Origin: Lindgomyces ingoldianus
Taxonomy: Eukaryota > Ascomycota > Dothideomycetes > Pleosporales > Lindgomycetaceae
Length of the DNA stretch: 64,000 nucleotides
Assembly: GCF_010093535.1 (NCBI RefSeq)
Contig: NW_022985178.1
Coordinates: 462,505-526,504 of the forward strand
Reading direction: 5' to 3'
In this document: in pieces, positions 34,055 through 47,192 of the stretch
Layout: each line of letters begins with the position of its first letter
Position numbering within the stretch: the stretch's first letter is position 1
Translations under genes and position numbers: made by a program
Notes under the pieces: generated by a model
Databases searched by the model: none
What the model saw: the letters and a program-made list of their open reading frames with translations, nothing else
What the model was told of the DNA's origin: nothing

Positions 34055-36285
34055 TTAGCTCACATTACCCCACGTGTTTCTCTGCTCCTTCTTCTCCATC
34101 TCCTTCATCTCCTCCGTTACGACCGGAAGATATTTCGGCGGTGTGTACCCGTACGTCAAAGTGCTACTCGCCGAGGTCAAGAGCGTCGTCGCGGGATAGC
34201 TAGTTGGTGTCACAATGTCTGAGGCCGTATTGCCTGATATAGTGGACGTGGGCGCAGAGACTGGGAAACTAGTTGGCACAGCATCTGTTGAGGTGCTGCT
34301 AAGAGATGAGAAGGATGACTCGGAAGGGTATCCTGCGCCAGAAGAACCTGTAGAGACAGGGAAGCTGGTAGGTACGGCATCAGTCGTGGTCCAGGTCGTG
34401 GATGATTGGGAAGTCCAAGGAGCGGTGTCAGGAATGGACCACGTAGTGAGGTCGGACTCAGTGGATGGTAATACAGTGCTGGAATCTGAGGCTAGAGATA
34501 ACAAGGTGCTACTGGAGTAAGCCGGAGTTGGAGACTTGGTGGATGAGGTCCTGAAGGACGTTGAGCTTAGTACTGAGGTCGCCGAACTCTCAGATGAGGT
34601 GCTGCCGGGAGCTGAGGTTGATGAACACCCGGATAGAGTGCATCTAGAGGTAGGAATCTCAGCCGAGGAACTCTCCGAGGAAGTGATGCTGGGTGTCACT
34701 GTAGACGAGCTCCCGGACGAACTCGTTCTAGACAGAGGGCCTTCAGTCGACGAGATCACCGAGGTCGAAACTATAACTGTAATGGTGCTGATAGGTGGTG
34801 TGAGGACTTGAGAAGTGGGTCTCTCTGATGAAGTAAGGCTGGAAGTGGGAGTCATTGTCGATGGGTTCCCAGAAGAGGTGCTGAGAGTAGTAGACGACGA
34901 ACAGTCCCCTGGAAGCGTGCAGCTGAGGGTTACAGTTGATGAGCAACCTGAGAGAGTGCAGTTGGGAGTTAGGGTCGACGAACAGCCCCCTGGAAGAGTG
35001 CAGCTGGGAGTGGCAGTTGATGAGCACCCTCCTGGGAGCGTGCATCTTTCTAAAGAAGTGCTTGGCGTCGGAACTACAGTAGACGAGTTCGAATAAATGG
35101 TGCTTGTAGCTTCTGTAACAGTTGATGAAAAGCTTGACATTGTTGTGGTGTTCGTATTACTCCCACTAGTTACGGGCACGATACTCGACGTTGTTGTGAC
35201 ACCCGTATTGCTTTCGCTAGTCACAGGTACCATACCCGACGTAGAGCTCGATGCTGTATTAATGTTCGAGTTGCTCCAAGGCGTCTGTGAAACAGTATCG
35301 GGTAAGGTACTTGTGGCATTTTTGGAGAATACAGACCATGATAAAGGAGTGCCAGTCGACAATGGAACTCCATATCCAGAAGAGGTAGTCGCGTTCAAGG
35401 CCTGGGTCAAGGTTGAGAGGGGCTTGAGAGATGACGAAGATGCAGTGCCTCCGGAAGAACTCCCAGATGATACCGTGCTGTTGGGAAATGGAGGTATAGC
35501 TGAAGCTGAAGAGCTGTAACTAGAGCCAGTCGTCAGGGGCGCTGTTGTCAATGGTGCAGTGCTCAAGATAATGAAACTGCTCGTTGTGTTTACAGGGAAG
35601 CTAGTCGGAACTGCGTCTGTTGAGGTCGAGGGCCTTGGGGTGGTCTGCACAGTGAACATGTCAGTGTCCCAGAAGGGAATTTTCGACGAAGTTCGGATGG
35701 ACAGGGGAATATTAGTGCATTCTACGATCCCTCCATCGCTGATAGAACAAGTTGTGAACGCATTTACGGATGATGAAGCAGAGGCGGAAAACGACGAAAA
35801 CCTGGGTGGCGGTGTAGCTGAAATCACAGTGGTGCTAAAGATGGTCTTGGTTTTACGTACTGTCGAGTTTAGGGCCATTGTGAATGATGGGAGTGAAGTA
35901 GTGGCAGGGCCGGTGGTGAGCGGCCCCGGACTGTTGGACGACGAAGCTCCGTAAGGTGGAGGATACGTTTGATCTGTCGAAGTCAGAATGCTGAAGGGTA
36001 TCAATGAGAAGAAGACCACTCGTACATCTTGGTCTAATATTCCAGGGCATGCGAACTAGGTCATAATTAAATGTCAGCAGCCGCCTAACTGGGTGACCTT
36101 TGTTAAAAAAAAAAATTACGAAAACTAGCTAAAACTGAAGGCGCAAGCATTGATGATGACAGCTTGAACGTATTGGGAGATTTCAAACTGAGAACGCGGA
36201 TGAAGAAATGGTCTATACCTCGTAGGGGCTCAGAAGAAGCCAAAGAGAGCACCGATGCCACAGCAATGTAATTTTTGAGCTTCAT
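34055..36285 (-). CDS. Secreted mucin-like Ser/Thr-rich protein with Cys-pair repeats
   Basis: Probable cell-wall or extracellular glycoprotein. Exon 1 (36285-36219) encodes a signal peptide (MKLKNYIAVASVLSLASS). After a 185-nt intron, exon 2 (36033-34055) encodes the rest, about 681 aa. The body is mostly Ser, Thr, Pro and Ala. A near-perfect decapeptide TDAVPTSFPV occurs three times. A central array of CTLPGGCSS-type units (CTLPGGCSS, CTLSGCSS, CTLPGDCSS) occurs about six times, each with a Cys pair. The last residues are charged, with no GPI signal. The 5' phase was chosen because G|AC keeps the frame open. Such proteins serve as adhesins or wall mucins in fungi, but no enzyme or binding domain is seen. 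Exact C-terminus uncertain. Confidence 0.7.
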
Positions 36286-39200
36286 GGTGGATGCCAGAGA
36301 GCGAGAGAACCTTTCTAAGCTCTTGCGAATTCCTAAGTGAATGTTGGATTAAGCGAAGGGAAGCCTCAAAAAGGAGACACGTCTAAGGGCTGAGCAGGGT
36401 AGAGTATGAAGGGTACCCGTTTATAAGAAGCTTCTGATGTGCCACTGCACAGTATCATCCGCGGATGTGTGATGATAATACTGCAGATGGAGCTGCACAT
36501 CCTATGCAAGACGGCAGCGTGCATCCCGTACTAGGAATCCGAGCATCTCACCCGTTTTGCTCAGCCTTCTTCATTCTTGAAGACCCAGTCCAACTTGTTT
36601 AGGAAAAAGTTTGAGGAAGAACTGGGGCTCGTGCCTCAAGCTTACTTATCTCAAAGACGAATAGGTGGCTGGAGAAGCGTGCCGGGAAGGCGCGAGAAAT
36701 TGCGGGAACTGCCAGCAAGTACCCATCGTGTTGTATGCTGATAGATTGGGCGTAGGAAAGTGTAACGTTGGAAAAATGGTTTCGAAGTTGAACCTTGGTA
36801 TCGACCGCGGAACCAGGATGTCGCCCCCAGACGTGCCACAACATTGCTTGTTTGGCTCCCTGTAACGCCAGATTAAATTGAAGCCAAAAAAAAACCAAAT
36901 AGTGACCGCAGCTCGGAGATATTGGCATGACCGTACTTAGTCGATCTTGGAATCGTAAAAGTCCACAACACTGATGCTATAGGCAAAGTCATGTTGCGGT
37001 CTTATCAACCCGTGTTGGCCAGTGTTCGATGTCGATCCGTTTCTCCGTCGCAGTTGGGCAACGCTCGCCTCCCATGTACGCCACTAGTGATACAGTCCAC
37101 TGAAGACCCACTATCAGGCAGCGTACAGACAGACGCCTCTCACATTGTTTCGCGGTGGAGCTACGGTGTACATGCGGGAGTCCCTTTCGCCGCACGCGAG
37201 ATCCCGAATACTACGTGAAAGGCCCATCCCAGCCGAAGAAGCCACTAACCACGTTAATGTCTCGAAATATGGCCAGGCTGTTTAATGCGGCGCGGATGAC
37301 CACCAGGCTGCTATCGGAATGTCTCCGTATCTTGGTGGAAGCAGTTGCGCAAGCCATTAATGTAATGCATCCAGGACTGTGACTAACCGCCGTAGACATA
37401 GTTGTCCTGCTATACAGGTGCTCTGCGTACGACAGAAGAATGGGTGGAGCAAGGCAGTATGGTTAAGTAGTCCGTTCCGAGGCTTACAGGTGCCACTGCT
37501 TGTTTTATGATTTGGGGTATCAGAATATGTAGATTTGCAGATATGCAGGAACAAACGGTCGACCCTCCGATGACAGCTCTGTCACACAGGAGCAGCTTGA
37601 GTAGCAGTAGAGGGTCGAGGTTGCTATTCCAGAGAGAAGTTCCTGGCTAACACACGGAAGATGGGTGCATCAATCGATGAACGACAGGACCAGATTTGGC
37701 AGCCAGTGGACGGGTACCGGTTACTAGAAGCGTCTGTGAATGCGTTGAGGTGCCCGGGTCGTGCAAGATCAAGAGGACAGACTTCGAGAAAGATGTTCAG
37801 GTCCTAATCCCAATATGGACACAGCCAGTGTGTGTGAAACCTCGCCTTTCCATTGCTGTTGACTTATGCATCAAAATCCGTTAGATGTTGAGCTTTTGAA
37901 GGACCCTTACCCCTTAGCCACCCCGCGTGATTGGCGTTTTGGCGGCCATGTTTCTCATGCTCCTCTTCATTCTACGTTACGCCTCTCCTTTTGATGAACC
38001 CTTGACCCTTAGCCAACCCGCGTGATTGGCGTCTTGGCCGCCATGTTTCTCGTGCTCCTCTTCATTCCACGTTACGCCTCTCCTCTCGACAACCCATCAA
38101 AGATATCAACGCTACCAATACAGATATCACAGGGTGAGGTAGGATCGTGATTTGCACTAAGATCATCGAAGTTGCTTTGGAACAACAGACCACCTCTGTG
38201 GATTTCTTCATTAATTTGGACCTAACGGTAAAGGTGCATCAAGGCTGTGATTTGCCTGTTACCGTTGCAAAGCTTCAAGTGCCATTGACAAGTCCCCTGT
38301 ACACAGACACGAACTCTCGAGGAAAGGGGAGCCACAGGCCTAGAATGCAAGAAATGTGGCCTGGGTGAATAAAGAAGCTCCTATGTGTTAGGAACAGAGC
38401 AATTGGGGCAAGAATTAAGGCCATCCGATTATATCATTACGAATTACATATTCCGCAACTGATCTCTGAAAATCGTAGAGAGGAGATATCTAAATTACGG
38501 TGAGAGAACATGATATTGAAATGAAATCACAAAGAAATCGCTCGCCGTTAGGAACCCATAGGCTAATAACACAACTGGGACCAGCAGAGAACAAAACGTG
38601 TTGTAATATCTGCGTGCCCTCCTTTCTGCTCATTAGCCCTCAATGGGAGGTAACGGAAGGCCTCTTATCTAGGTAACATGATGGAGTATTGGAGGAAAAA
38701 CGCGCTAGAAAAAAGAGAGATGTGTGGTTAAAGAAAAAAAGACTCCACCAATCCCTTCGGAACGACGCCCTCCGTTGGGACAGCGTCGTGTATCGAAAAA
38801 TTCACGTTCTCCTTTTGTCTCGTTGAACTCCCTCTCCTAAAATCCCAGAGCATTGCTTTCATGAAAGAAACCATATCCAACCGAGAGGTGTATGAAACAA
38901 ATCTACAGTCTCCTCAAACTCCTCAACACATATCGTTACTTTCGTTATAGAAATAAAGCCGGTCATCATTCCAGTAGGCGAAGTCTGGAGAAAACGCGCT
39001 GATCCAAAAAAAAAACACGCATTAAGGTATCAAAAAAAACACGACGAGCAGATGAAATGCAATGAACCGTGTATGTCCTTGATCGAATTCCGTGACACTT
39101 TGCAGGGGAAATTTAAATGTAAAAAATATGATAGACTTGGGGTCTGTCGTTGTGATGGGGGCATGCTCTACGAGCAGATGCCATTGCCTACAAATTGCAT

Positions 39201-39404
39201 GTACGAAGATTCGCACCGTGATGGATTCGATGCTAATGGATAATTAGGATCAGCTGCTTCGACGCACTGCGAGTACGAGGTGTAGCTTCAAACAGCCACA
39301 CGCTGGCAGTGTCGAAACTCAAGCTCCCATCGAAAGGTGGCTGTAGTGAGGGGACCCGATTTGATACGTCTTCGTGGTTCTGGGGGATACCGCTAGTTGA
39401 GCCA
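36286..39404. other. 3.1-kb intergenic region
   Basis: No gene recognised. Open frames up to about 100 codons lack motifs. It contains the promoter of the mucin-like gene (TATAAG-like text near 36420), a 95-bp tandem duplication at about 37908-38097, and the 3' flank of the next minus-strand gene. Confidence 0.5.
37908..38097 (+). repeat. Tandem duplication, two 95-bp units
   Basis: The phrase CGCGTGATTGGCGT starts at 37924 and again at 38019. The units agree through GGCCATGTTTCTC, GCTCCTCTTCATTC and ACGTTACGCCTCTCC, with about ten substitutions. Unit 1 has an open hydrophobic frame (VIGVLAAMFLMLLFILRY). Confidence 0.85.
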
Positions 39405-40917
39405 CTAGCTCTGTGTGGAATACATCTCTGTATTAAGCCATTGGTCATCGAAATCTTCCAGGCTTCCTTGGTTACTATTTGTCCGCAAGATGCCGTTGGG
39501 CTGGAAAGCATCGCTAATGCTTCCATACTCCCACTCAGGAGAGTTAACAGTCCCGAACGGAGACACTAAAGCATCAGACACCGCTGAGTGAGGATTGTTG
39601 GAGGACGAACGCTCGGCGGCAGTATTGAGATGGATGCTCTCTCCTGGTGCTAGTGTTTGGTTCATTCCTGAAATTACTGGACTACTGGAGATGGCAGCTC
39701 CCAATGCTGCTCCACTTGCTGTTCGTGGTGACTTCGGGGGAGGGTTTGGGTTGTAGCTGTATGTTCCGGGGAAAGTAGGCTGTGAGACGTGTTCACTATC
39801 GGCCATGAACATTGAAGTATATGGGTCGAACGGATCGAGAATTGGGCCGACGAATTGCTGCGATTCGGGGGGAAGGGACATAGACAGAGGGTTCATGCTA
39901 AAGATCTGAGACGTGGTTCCATAAGCTGTCGGCATGTGTGTGCTAGTTGTTGGCGGTTTCTCCATATGTGACGTCGGCGTTCCGTCCGCTAAGGGCGAAG
40001 AAGATTTCTGGGCACTGTGAGATGTTGTCAATCGAGACAGCGAAGGACGCATTTGGTCTTCTGGACTCTGATGAGACAATGCTTCAGCCTGAGGAGGGAG
40101 CGACATTCTTCTAGAATCATCACCGCGAGGAAGACCAGCCATGGTGCCAATGTGCTCCGTGGACTCCTGGAAGCTTGGCATCTGTTGCGGCGTTGGGATT
40201 GAGGCCGATCGGTGGTGCGCCTGTGGTCGAGGCGGTATGTTGTATGGAGAATAGCTATCGCTTTGTGGGATCTCACAAAAGGTTGGTTGAGATTGGTTTA
40301 AAGCTTGCGGGGAGGAGGTAACGATATGAGGGGGTAGATTGAACGCTTGGGTAGACTGGTGGTTCGTCTGCGGAATCTGGTTGAACGCCTGGGGTAGGAG
40401 CATCGAATTAGGTAAGTAGTGAGGATTGATGGTGGACGGGAACTGAGTGGCATTGGGTAAGAACGGATGCCCGTAGCCCAGCATAGGAATACCCGGGTGC
40501 GGCTGCGAAATCCCACTCCCGTTCCTCACAGCCATTTGGGTGGCAAGATAGTTCTGAAGCCTTCGATTGAACATCATGGAGCTCGTCTGGAGGTGTGCGC
40601 TCAGACGTTGATACTGAGTAGGGATGTCGTCGTCCTCCTCCTCATACATTTCCTCGTTCACAACATCTTGCTCGGTAACACGCAGGGCACGCCCGGTCCG
40701 CTTTTTATGTATCTCCGACGCTCGACGCGCCGATTCTACTCGGGCCTCAAGACTACGATCACTTCGCCTAGAGGCAGCGATGTAAGCTCTGGGGGATAAA
40801 GTCAGCACAAGCCTAGTGGCGTAGACAAAGAGCGATGACATACCGCTCTTGATTCTCTTCGTGGGTGCGTTCGGTTTTGACTGGCCTCACAGTCCCAAGG
40901 GTTCTTAAAGGCGGCAT
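39405..40917 (-). CDS. Conserved-looking fungal protein, probable nuclear factor with disordered C-terminus
   Basis: Exons 40917-40844 and 40788-39405 (55-nt intron, CG|A phase) give 485 aa. The first 130 residues look strongly conserved in type. MPPLRTLGTVRPVKTERTH leads into a basic helix, AYIAASRRSDRSLEARVESA, then RRASEIHKKRTGRALRV, TEQDVVNEEMYEEEDDD and a Leu-rich helix (RLSAHLQTSSMMFNRRLQNYL). The remaining 350 residues are Pro/Ser/Gln-rich and low in order, as in transcription-related proteins. I recall similar uncharacterised proteins in Pezizomycotina but cannot name a family. The basic segment resembles neither a bZIP nor a zinc cluster closely. Function unknown. Confidence 0.7.
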
Positions 40918-43900
40918 GTTTGTAGTCGATTCGGACTGTGACGGATGCAGAAGTGTGGCACGGAACGAAGTTCGGTGCACCCAGAAGCGCAGTCGCCTAC
41001 AAGATCCTTGAGTAAGAGCAGGACGACACTCTAATTAAACGGAGAATTAAGAGAGACACAAAAGCCTGATGTGATGTCGAAAGTGTGTCAGACAAGAGCG
41101 GAGAAGTGCAGCGAGAGAGGGGAACGCGGTGGCAATTGTCCTGCCTTGGGGGGAGGGGAGGGGGGGGGGGGGAGGCTGTCCGCAGGTGGAGCAGGCCGAA
41201 TAATGGGCCGAATGAATTGGGGCTAACCTTTGCAAGCGTTGCAGGCGTTTACCAATGCAAGGGCAGAGGCAGAAAATGCCAGGTCGAAAAAGGCGCGCCT
41301 ATTTGACGTTGGCCACAAATCGGACAAGTGGGCTTCGCGATACAGAAATTCAGCAAGGTGCGAATCTGGGAGATTCCGGGGTACAGCGATCGTAGAATGT
41401 GCTGTTGGCGGTCGGCAGTCCAGGTGTTCGATCCCGGTGACTTCGGTGGCGTTTCCGAGGGGTGTACGAGCTTTGAACAGAATTTGAGAAGCGATACGAG
41501 GTGGTACCTGGCGGACTAAAAGCAACGAAGAAAAGTTCTTTTGGAGAGCCTTTGTGGTGCGATGAAAGATTGCCAATGTGACGAGTTGTATAGTGGCGCT
41601 GCCTTATCTAACAATAAGATGCAACGTCCTAAGGGGAAGAGGAGTTTCTTGCGAGGAGAAAAGAAGGTCGCGGGGGTTCTCAAGCAGCGCAATAAGTACT
41701 TTGAGGGTGAGGGCAGTTGTTAGGGAGTAGAAAAGAGTAGCAGCAGTGAGCGATCATATGAGGGTTCAGTCCGCCTCGCTCGTCGAACTGCACCTTGTTG
41801 GCAGAATCGGCGAGAAGCTCAAGCCAAAGTGGAGCATGCTAGCTTCTTAAAACGAACAAGACAGAGCAAAAGAAACAACTCAAAACGTTTGTCCGAGTGG
41901 CGATCGCAAGGCGCTAGGATCTTGTGGCACCATCTACCTAGATAGACGAGACGCCTAGACATGAAAGAGGAGAGGGCTAACAGGAAGCGTAAACTCACAT
42001 GCGTGTGCAAGAATAGCCCCCGGCCGCAACTCTTCCGTAGGCCAGCCGCTACAAGGACTAGCACTGCAGCAGATGGAGAGAATTCCGGTTCGTCGTCTTC
42101 AGACCCATTACCGTTGGGCCAGCGATATGGTCAGCCTAACCAAAGATCCCGTCTCCTGCACGCCTGGGCTTGGGCAGGTTGGAAATACGAGCAACGCTGC
42201 AAGACCTAGGGTCTTTGAACGGCGTCAGTAGCAGATACACTGTAAAGGGCAGGGAAGTAGCGACGTTTGACGCTCCCTGGAGTGAACTTTTCATCTGCAA
42301 GCATCAAAGAACTTCGCCCCCGAACTCACCGCGTTTCCAACCCCGGGCCGATTGCACCAGATGGGCAGAGAAACTGAGATACGCGAGTGTCTCAAATAGA
42401 CCTAGCGCCGATCTGATCGAACTTCTGTTCTGCTCTCTCAAAGCCCCTTCCTTGCGTCTTACCCTCGCGCAGATGGGATCGTACCCCTTCATGGCTATGG
42501 CATTCATTGGCTGGGAGGCTATCAGCTCAAGGACCGCAACCCACCTGGGTGGGTCTCAGGTCGTTTTTCTCCGCTGGCATTTTCTTCGGAAGGTCAGGAA
42601 CACACATCGGGACGATCCTTACTGGTTCCTGTCTTGCACAGTTCGGCTGCAAGGCTGGCAACCGAAAACCACTATGGACTGTAGCATTCACATCGAACTC
42701 CTAATTGGCCTCCTAGAACTCAAATACTGCTGCGAGCTAACGGTTAGTGAAGAAGCCCTACGTCACACGCGAACTCCTGGCGTTGCTGGCCGGTACTAGT
42801 TCCGTTATCTTGGGCCGGCAAGAAACAACACCGCTTCCACTACAACAACCATCGCCAGCCGCGAGGCAGAGCATGCAGAACAACGCTAACCACACCATCC
42901 TACAAAAATGGTTGGACCTGCTGCTCATCGCCGCTGTCGTGCCTCAACCATGAAGAACCGCCAGCAGACCCACCTGCATCAGAAATGGGCCATGAGCCAT
43001 GGGTTCCGCGAGTCTGGACAACGGCCTACCCTCCACTCCATCTTATCACGATCATTTATACTCCAAGATAGTTTGTTTGTTGTTCTTCGTTGAGAAGAAT
43101 AATGTCCCCATTCGCTCCCTCCATCCGAACTTGAGCTGAACATGGCTTATCTCTACGTAATGTCCGTCAGGGTGGGTGAATATGACTGGCTGACATCTTA
43201 CCGCACTATAACGGCGCCAAACTGCTTGACAGCTCTTCGAGACCCTTACATCGATTGGATGTGCATGGGACAATCGATTTCCCAAAACGGCTGCGAAGAA
43301 CCTCCAGACCAGCACGAAATCTTCCGATCAGGTTGATTCGGCTGAGCTTTGCTCGTAGCTTGGCTGCTATCGCAATCAGTAGCTATTCTGCCCATATCGG
43401 ACATGCGAAAATGCGGAGAGCCAGATTTTGAGCTGGTTAGATCCTTCTGCACTCACTCCCAGTAGGTGCAGGACCCTCCGCTACATAAGTTGTATGATTG
43501 TACTACCAGTAGTCACGCTTGCACAACAGCCCTTTTTTTTCTTGCCCTTTTACCCCACAGAATTTGCTCATTGGCCGGTTGGCGCGAAAATGACTCCACT
43601 GCCGAGTCTTACATTACCTCCCTCCCGTGAGGCCTCATTGGCCAATGCTCTGTTCCTCATGGATAGGGAAGTAGGTTTGACTACTCAAGTCTGTTGTGGA
43701 GCTAGCGCTGCCGGCCTAACTCTCCTGGCCACTATTAGGGCCAAGGACATGAACGTTCCTTATAGCCTCGCTGGAGGCCAGATTTATCGAACTCTCTCGG
43801 CACTGTGTCCAAGCTAACGCCCCAGCCTGCAAGATGAAGACAAGATCGATTCTAGCTGCGGGAGCTAGTGGAGAGTGGACGCGAGTGGTATGAAGACATG

Positions 43901-46900
43901 TTGAACAGTAGGAGGGTACAAGGACCAGCTGCCTTTTCCTTGTACCCCTTGACGCTCCAGGGACCATGACCTTGTCCCGCTATCGGGCTAACTGCTCCTT
44001 GCGTTTGACGAAAGCTAGACTCCTCGACGCTCGTATTCGTTTTCGATCTTCACATAAAGATGTATCTCGCGGGAAAACATCGCCGACCATGTAGGTTCAT
44101 TCAGCCAGTTTCATTAATATCGCCAATCTACAGCACAGGCTAACCAGCTCATCCAACTGAATCTTCATTTCTGACTATGCCAACATCTTTATTCAATCTC
44201 TCAATCGCATAGCAGCGATACATCTCATGGCACGCTAATCATCAGCGTTTCATCTTTGGTTTTCGTGCCATGCTAATTTGCCATGAATCCCAAAGTGGTT
44301 AACTGATATCTCGGCATTAGTGACAGAGCTACCGACATACGCACGCCTAGCCGGACTGCACAGAGGATACCTCCACGGAAAACCCTTCAGGAATTTCTAA
44401 TCGAAAGCCACGACCGAAACCTGAGGCTGTGTTTCCATAGACTGCATTCCTCATAGGACCATTTGATTGCTGTTGCGAAGTTGCCCTGCTCACGATAAAG
44501 CACGATTTGCTTCAGATCACCGCACATCTGTGTGCTGACCTCACAATTTCTCTGCTAACAATCGCTGCGCCTAGTAAGAAGGTGAGGCTTCTTGCCCATT
44601 GTCTCCTGATCTCTGCTGCATCTCGACATTAGCCCCAGTCTCGTTCCACCAACCTTAAGAACGCGAACTTTCCAGCCCCTATAGCATTCTACCATTCTCT
44701 GAATATGACAAACCACGTGTTTGACATCACAACGGTAATGGGGCAGACGAAGTCTGTAGGTCAATATGGTAAGGTTTATGGCAAAGCTCTGTCTCTTTCG
44801 TCGTCTATATTTGCAACTTTTGATTATGTTGGCGCCACTTCCGCACCGTTTTCTGACCTAGGCGCCACAAGAGTATTGTTTCCATACCTTCATATCTACA
44901 AAAATACCTTCCTCATACACCGTAGCTTTCACGGTTGCATGTCTACATTCACATCGATAAGAAGAGAGCAATTCTCGCCGTGACGAGAACACATGGGTAG
45001 GATATCCCTGTCGCGAATGAGCAAATAATTGTGGGTATCCACGACGCCTCGGAAAGGAAGTTTCCGTCAAGCCACCCTTCCTATCGCGAGCAGTTGTGCG
45101 AACATGTGTTTTATTGCCCCGACACTCTGCTACATGTCACACACCGCCAACGAATGCTTCACCATATCCATTTCGACTACATATGCACCCAATCCTGGTA
45201 ATAGCGACTGCGGGGGGAATCTCCAGAAGCTGCTGACTGGACTGGTGTCAACACCTCACCGCCTCCTTAATCCTCTACCCTTTTTGCTATTTCCTGTTTC
45301 GAATCACCGCACTCTGGTTTCTTCAATTGAGGCCATTAGTAGATGGCCAGGTTCCACAAAGCGAGTTCTTAGTGCGCCGATGATGATACGCCCATTTTCT
45401 AGCCTCCCAGCCAGCACCTAATTTCTATATCCAATATCGCGAATAGGTTTTTTCACCCACACTCCATCCCCTCCGCCAACACCGTTATCGTGTGCTTAAC
45501 CGTCAAGCCATGGCTTCAGTAGCGTGCGTATGTCGAACCCTTTCCACCTTGATTCACCTGCACATAATCCGGCTTCCACGTTGCCCGCCCGCCTCTCTGT
45601 AGGCCCACCAAAACATCTCGCCGCCTTAATCAGCAAGCTAACATGGCATACCGAACGAATCCCCTCTCTCTAATCCCACACACCACGAGCCGTCGCTACG
45701 ATATTCGTGCCGTATATGAGACAACGGCACCAGCCGCGGCTAGGAAAATTTCCCCTAGAGATTCTCGTTTATTCTCGTCGTTATCAGGGTCCAGTCAAGA
45801 AGAAACGCTACCACACCACGCCAGCAGAGCAGATTTATGTACTCGCTTATGCAAGTCTCCGACGCCTCATCTCTGGGATAGATGTGATGGGATGAAGGAA
45901 AGATGAAGTACGAGAACGGTGGTTAAGGTCGAGTAGATGGATTACGTCGAGGATCGACGATTTGGGAGTGTTGCGTTAATTCTAGGTTTCGATGGAAGTG
46001 GGGAAGATGAGAAATCCAGGTCGTAGAGCAGCCAGCTTACGAGTCCTAAGACATACAGATAGCCGGACAGAAGAGCGTGACAGTAAACCACCTGATTTCG
46101 CAATCTGATACTCCCGCCACCTTCCAGCCCTCCATCTCTCGGTTTACTTCTCTCCTCCAAAATGCTCTCCCCATTCTCTCCCCCTCTTCTTCACCTTATA
46201 ATCCTAAATCCCAACGACATATGTATCACGAATCCCTTCTATTAATCCAACCATACGCCCTTATGCTCTCTTACAACTCGGTACGTATACACAACACAAG
46301 CCATCCGCAATCTCCTAGAGATAAAAAGAAGAATTAAGTCAAAGTGCGGTACCAGGCAGTGGTGAGAATCCCTCCCGGTAAAAACGTGCTCACACGCAGC
46401 TGTATCATTTGGATTTGCATGGGATTCCAGGGAAATCTATTCGGCTGCTGGGAGTTACTGGTATCAACCTCATGCTTCCATCTCTAGAATGAACTCAGCC
46501 TAACTGGTCTTACACACCATGTAATGTTGACTTCTATCTGGCATGGACATAAAATCGCAGCATATCGTTTTTGTTTTTCATACTTTTCCTGCGTCCCGGA
46601 TTTAAGAATAGCTAACTCACATGCTCTGTCGTATTCCATTTAGTTCTCTTCATATAACTCCAGAATAGAAACTGCGATCATTCTGGCTACTGCCACCACA
46701 GCGAATCTAAGCTAGCAAGCAAGCAAGCATTACAAAGGCCGACAGACTTCGATTTTTGGTGTGGGTGTGTTGGCCTCAGTGCGTTCAAGGGATATAGTGG
46801 AAAGATCGGGAAACTGGCATACACCTGTTGCCAAATACACTGGATATTTGTTGCCTAGCATAGCATAGCAGATCATACATAACCCCTTTCCACCCATCAC

Positions 46901-47192
46901 TTCTATAAACGTAAGAAGTCTGATCCATGACCATGCACGCCTGAACTATGCAGCACGATGAGAGAACAAAACCCCTGATAGCTATCCCATCTCATCCCGT
47001 CTCATCCCGTCGCATGGTAATCAAACCTGAACTTTTCGACCGGGAGATCGCACACACTTCAAGCTCGCATAGCGCCACATCGCACCTTCTGCAGCGCCCA
47101 TTTCATATCCATCCCCAGGCGCATGCCCCCTCACAGATGCATCCACCATGCTCTCTAGAAAACAAACCTCATGAGCTTCTCGACACACTAGC
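40918..47192. other. 6.3-kb region without a recognisable gene
   Basis: Ordinary composition, no RIP. The longest frame (42170-42799, 209 codons from a TTG) has no motif or supporting splice pattern. It includes a G-run of about 25 bases at 41151-41175 (G-quadruplex-prone) about 230 bp upstream of the 40917 start. Small simple repeats (GCAA at about 46720, TAGCA at about 46857) are also present. It may hold long non-coding transcripts, large regulatory regions or fast-evolving small genes. Confidence 0.45.

Noticed and set aside
34215..35954. Series of plus-strand frames opposite the mucin-like gene
   Set aside because: They are antisense shadows of a Ser/Thr-repeat gene, whose codon bias keeps the other strand open. 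The minus strand has the signal peptide and repeats.
41400..41450. tRNA-like GTTCGATCC near 41429
   Set aside because: Only a B-box-like word; no A-box or cloverleaf upstream.
42170..42799. Open frame of 209 codons, plus strand
   Set aside because: It starts only at a TTG, has no motif, no typical composition and no supporting splice sites. Frames of this length are expected by chance in 64 kb at this G+C.
43428..43817. 129-codon plus-strand frame
   Set aside because: Hydrophobic pieces but no family motif or splice support; not distinguishable from chance.
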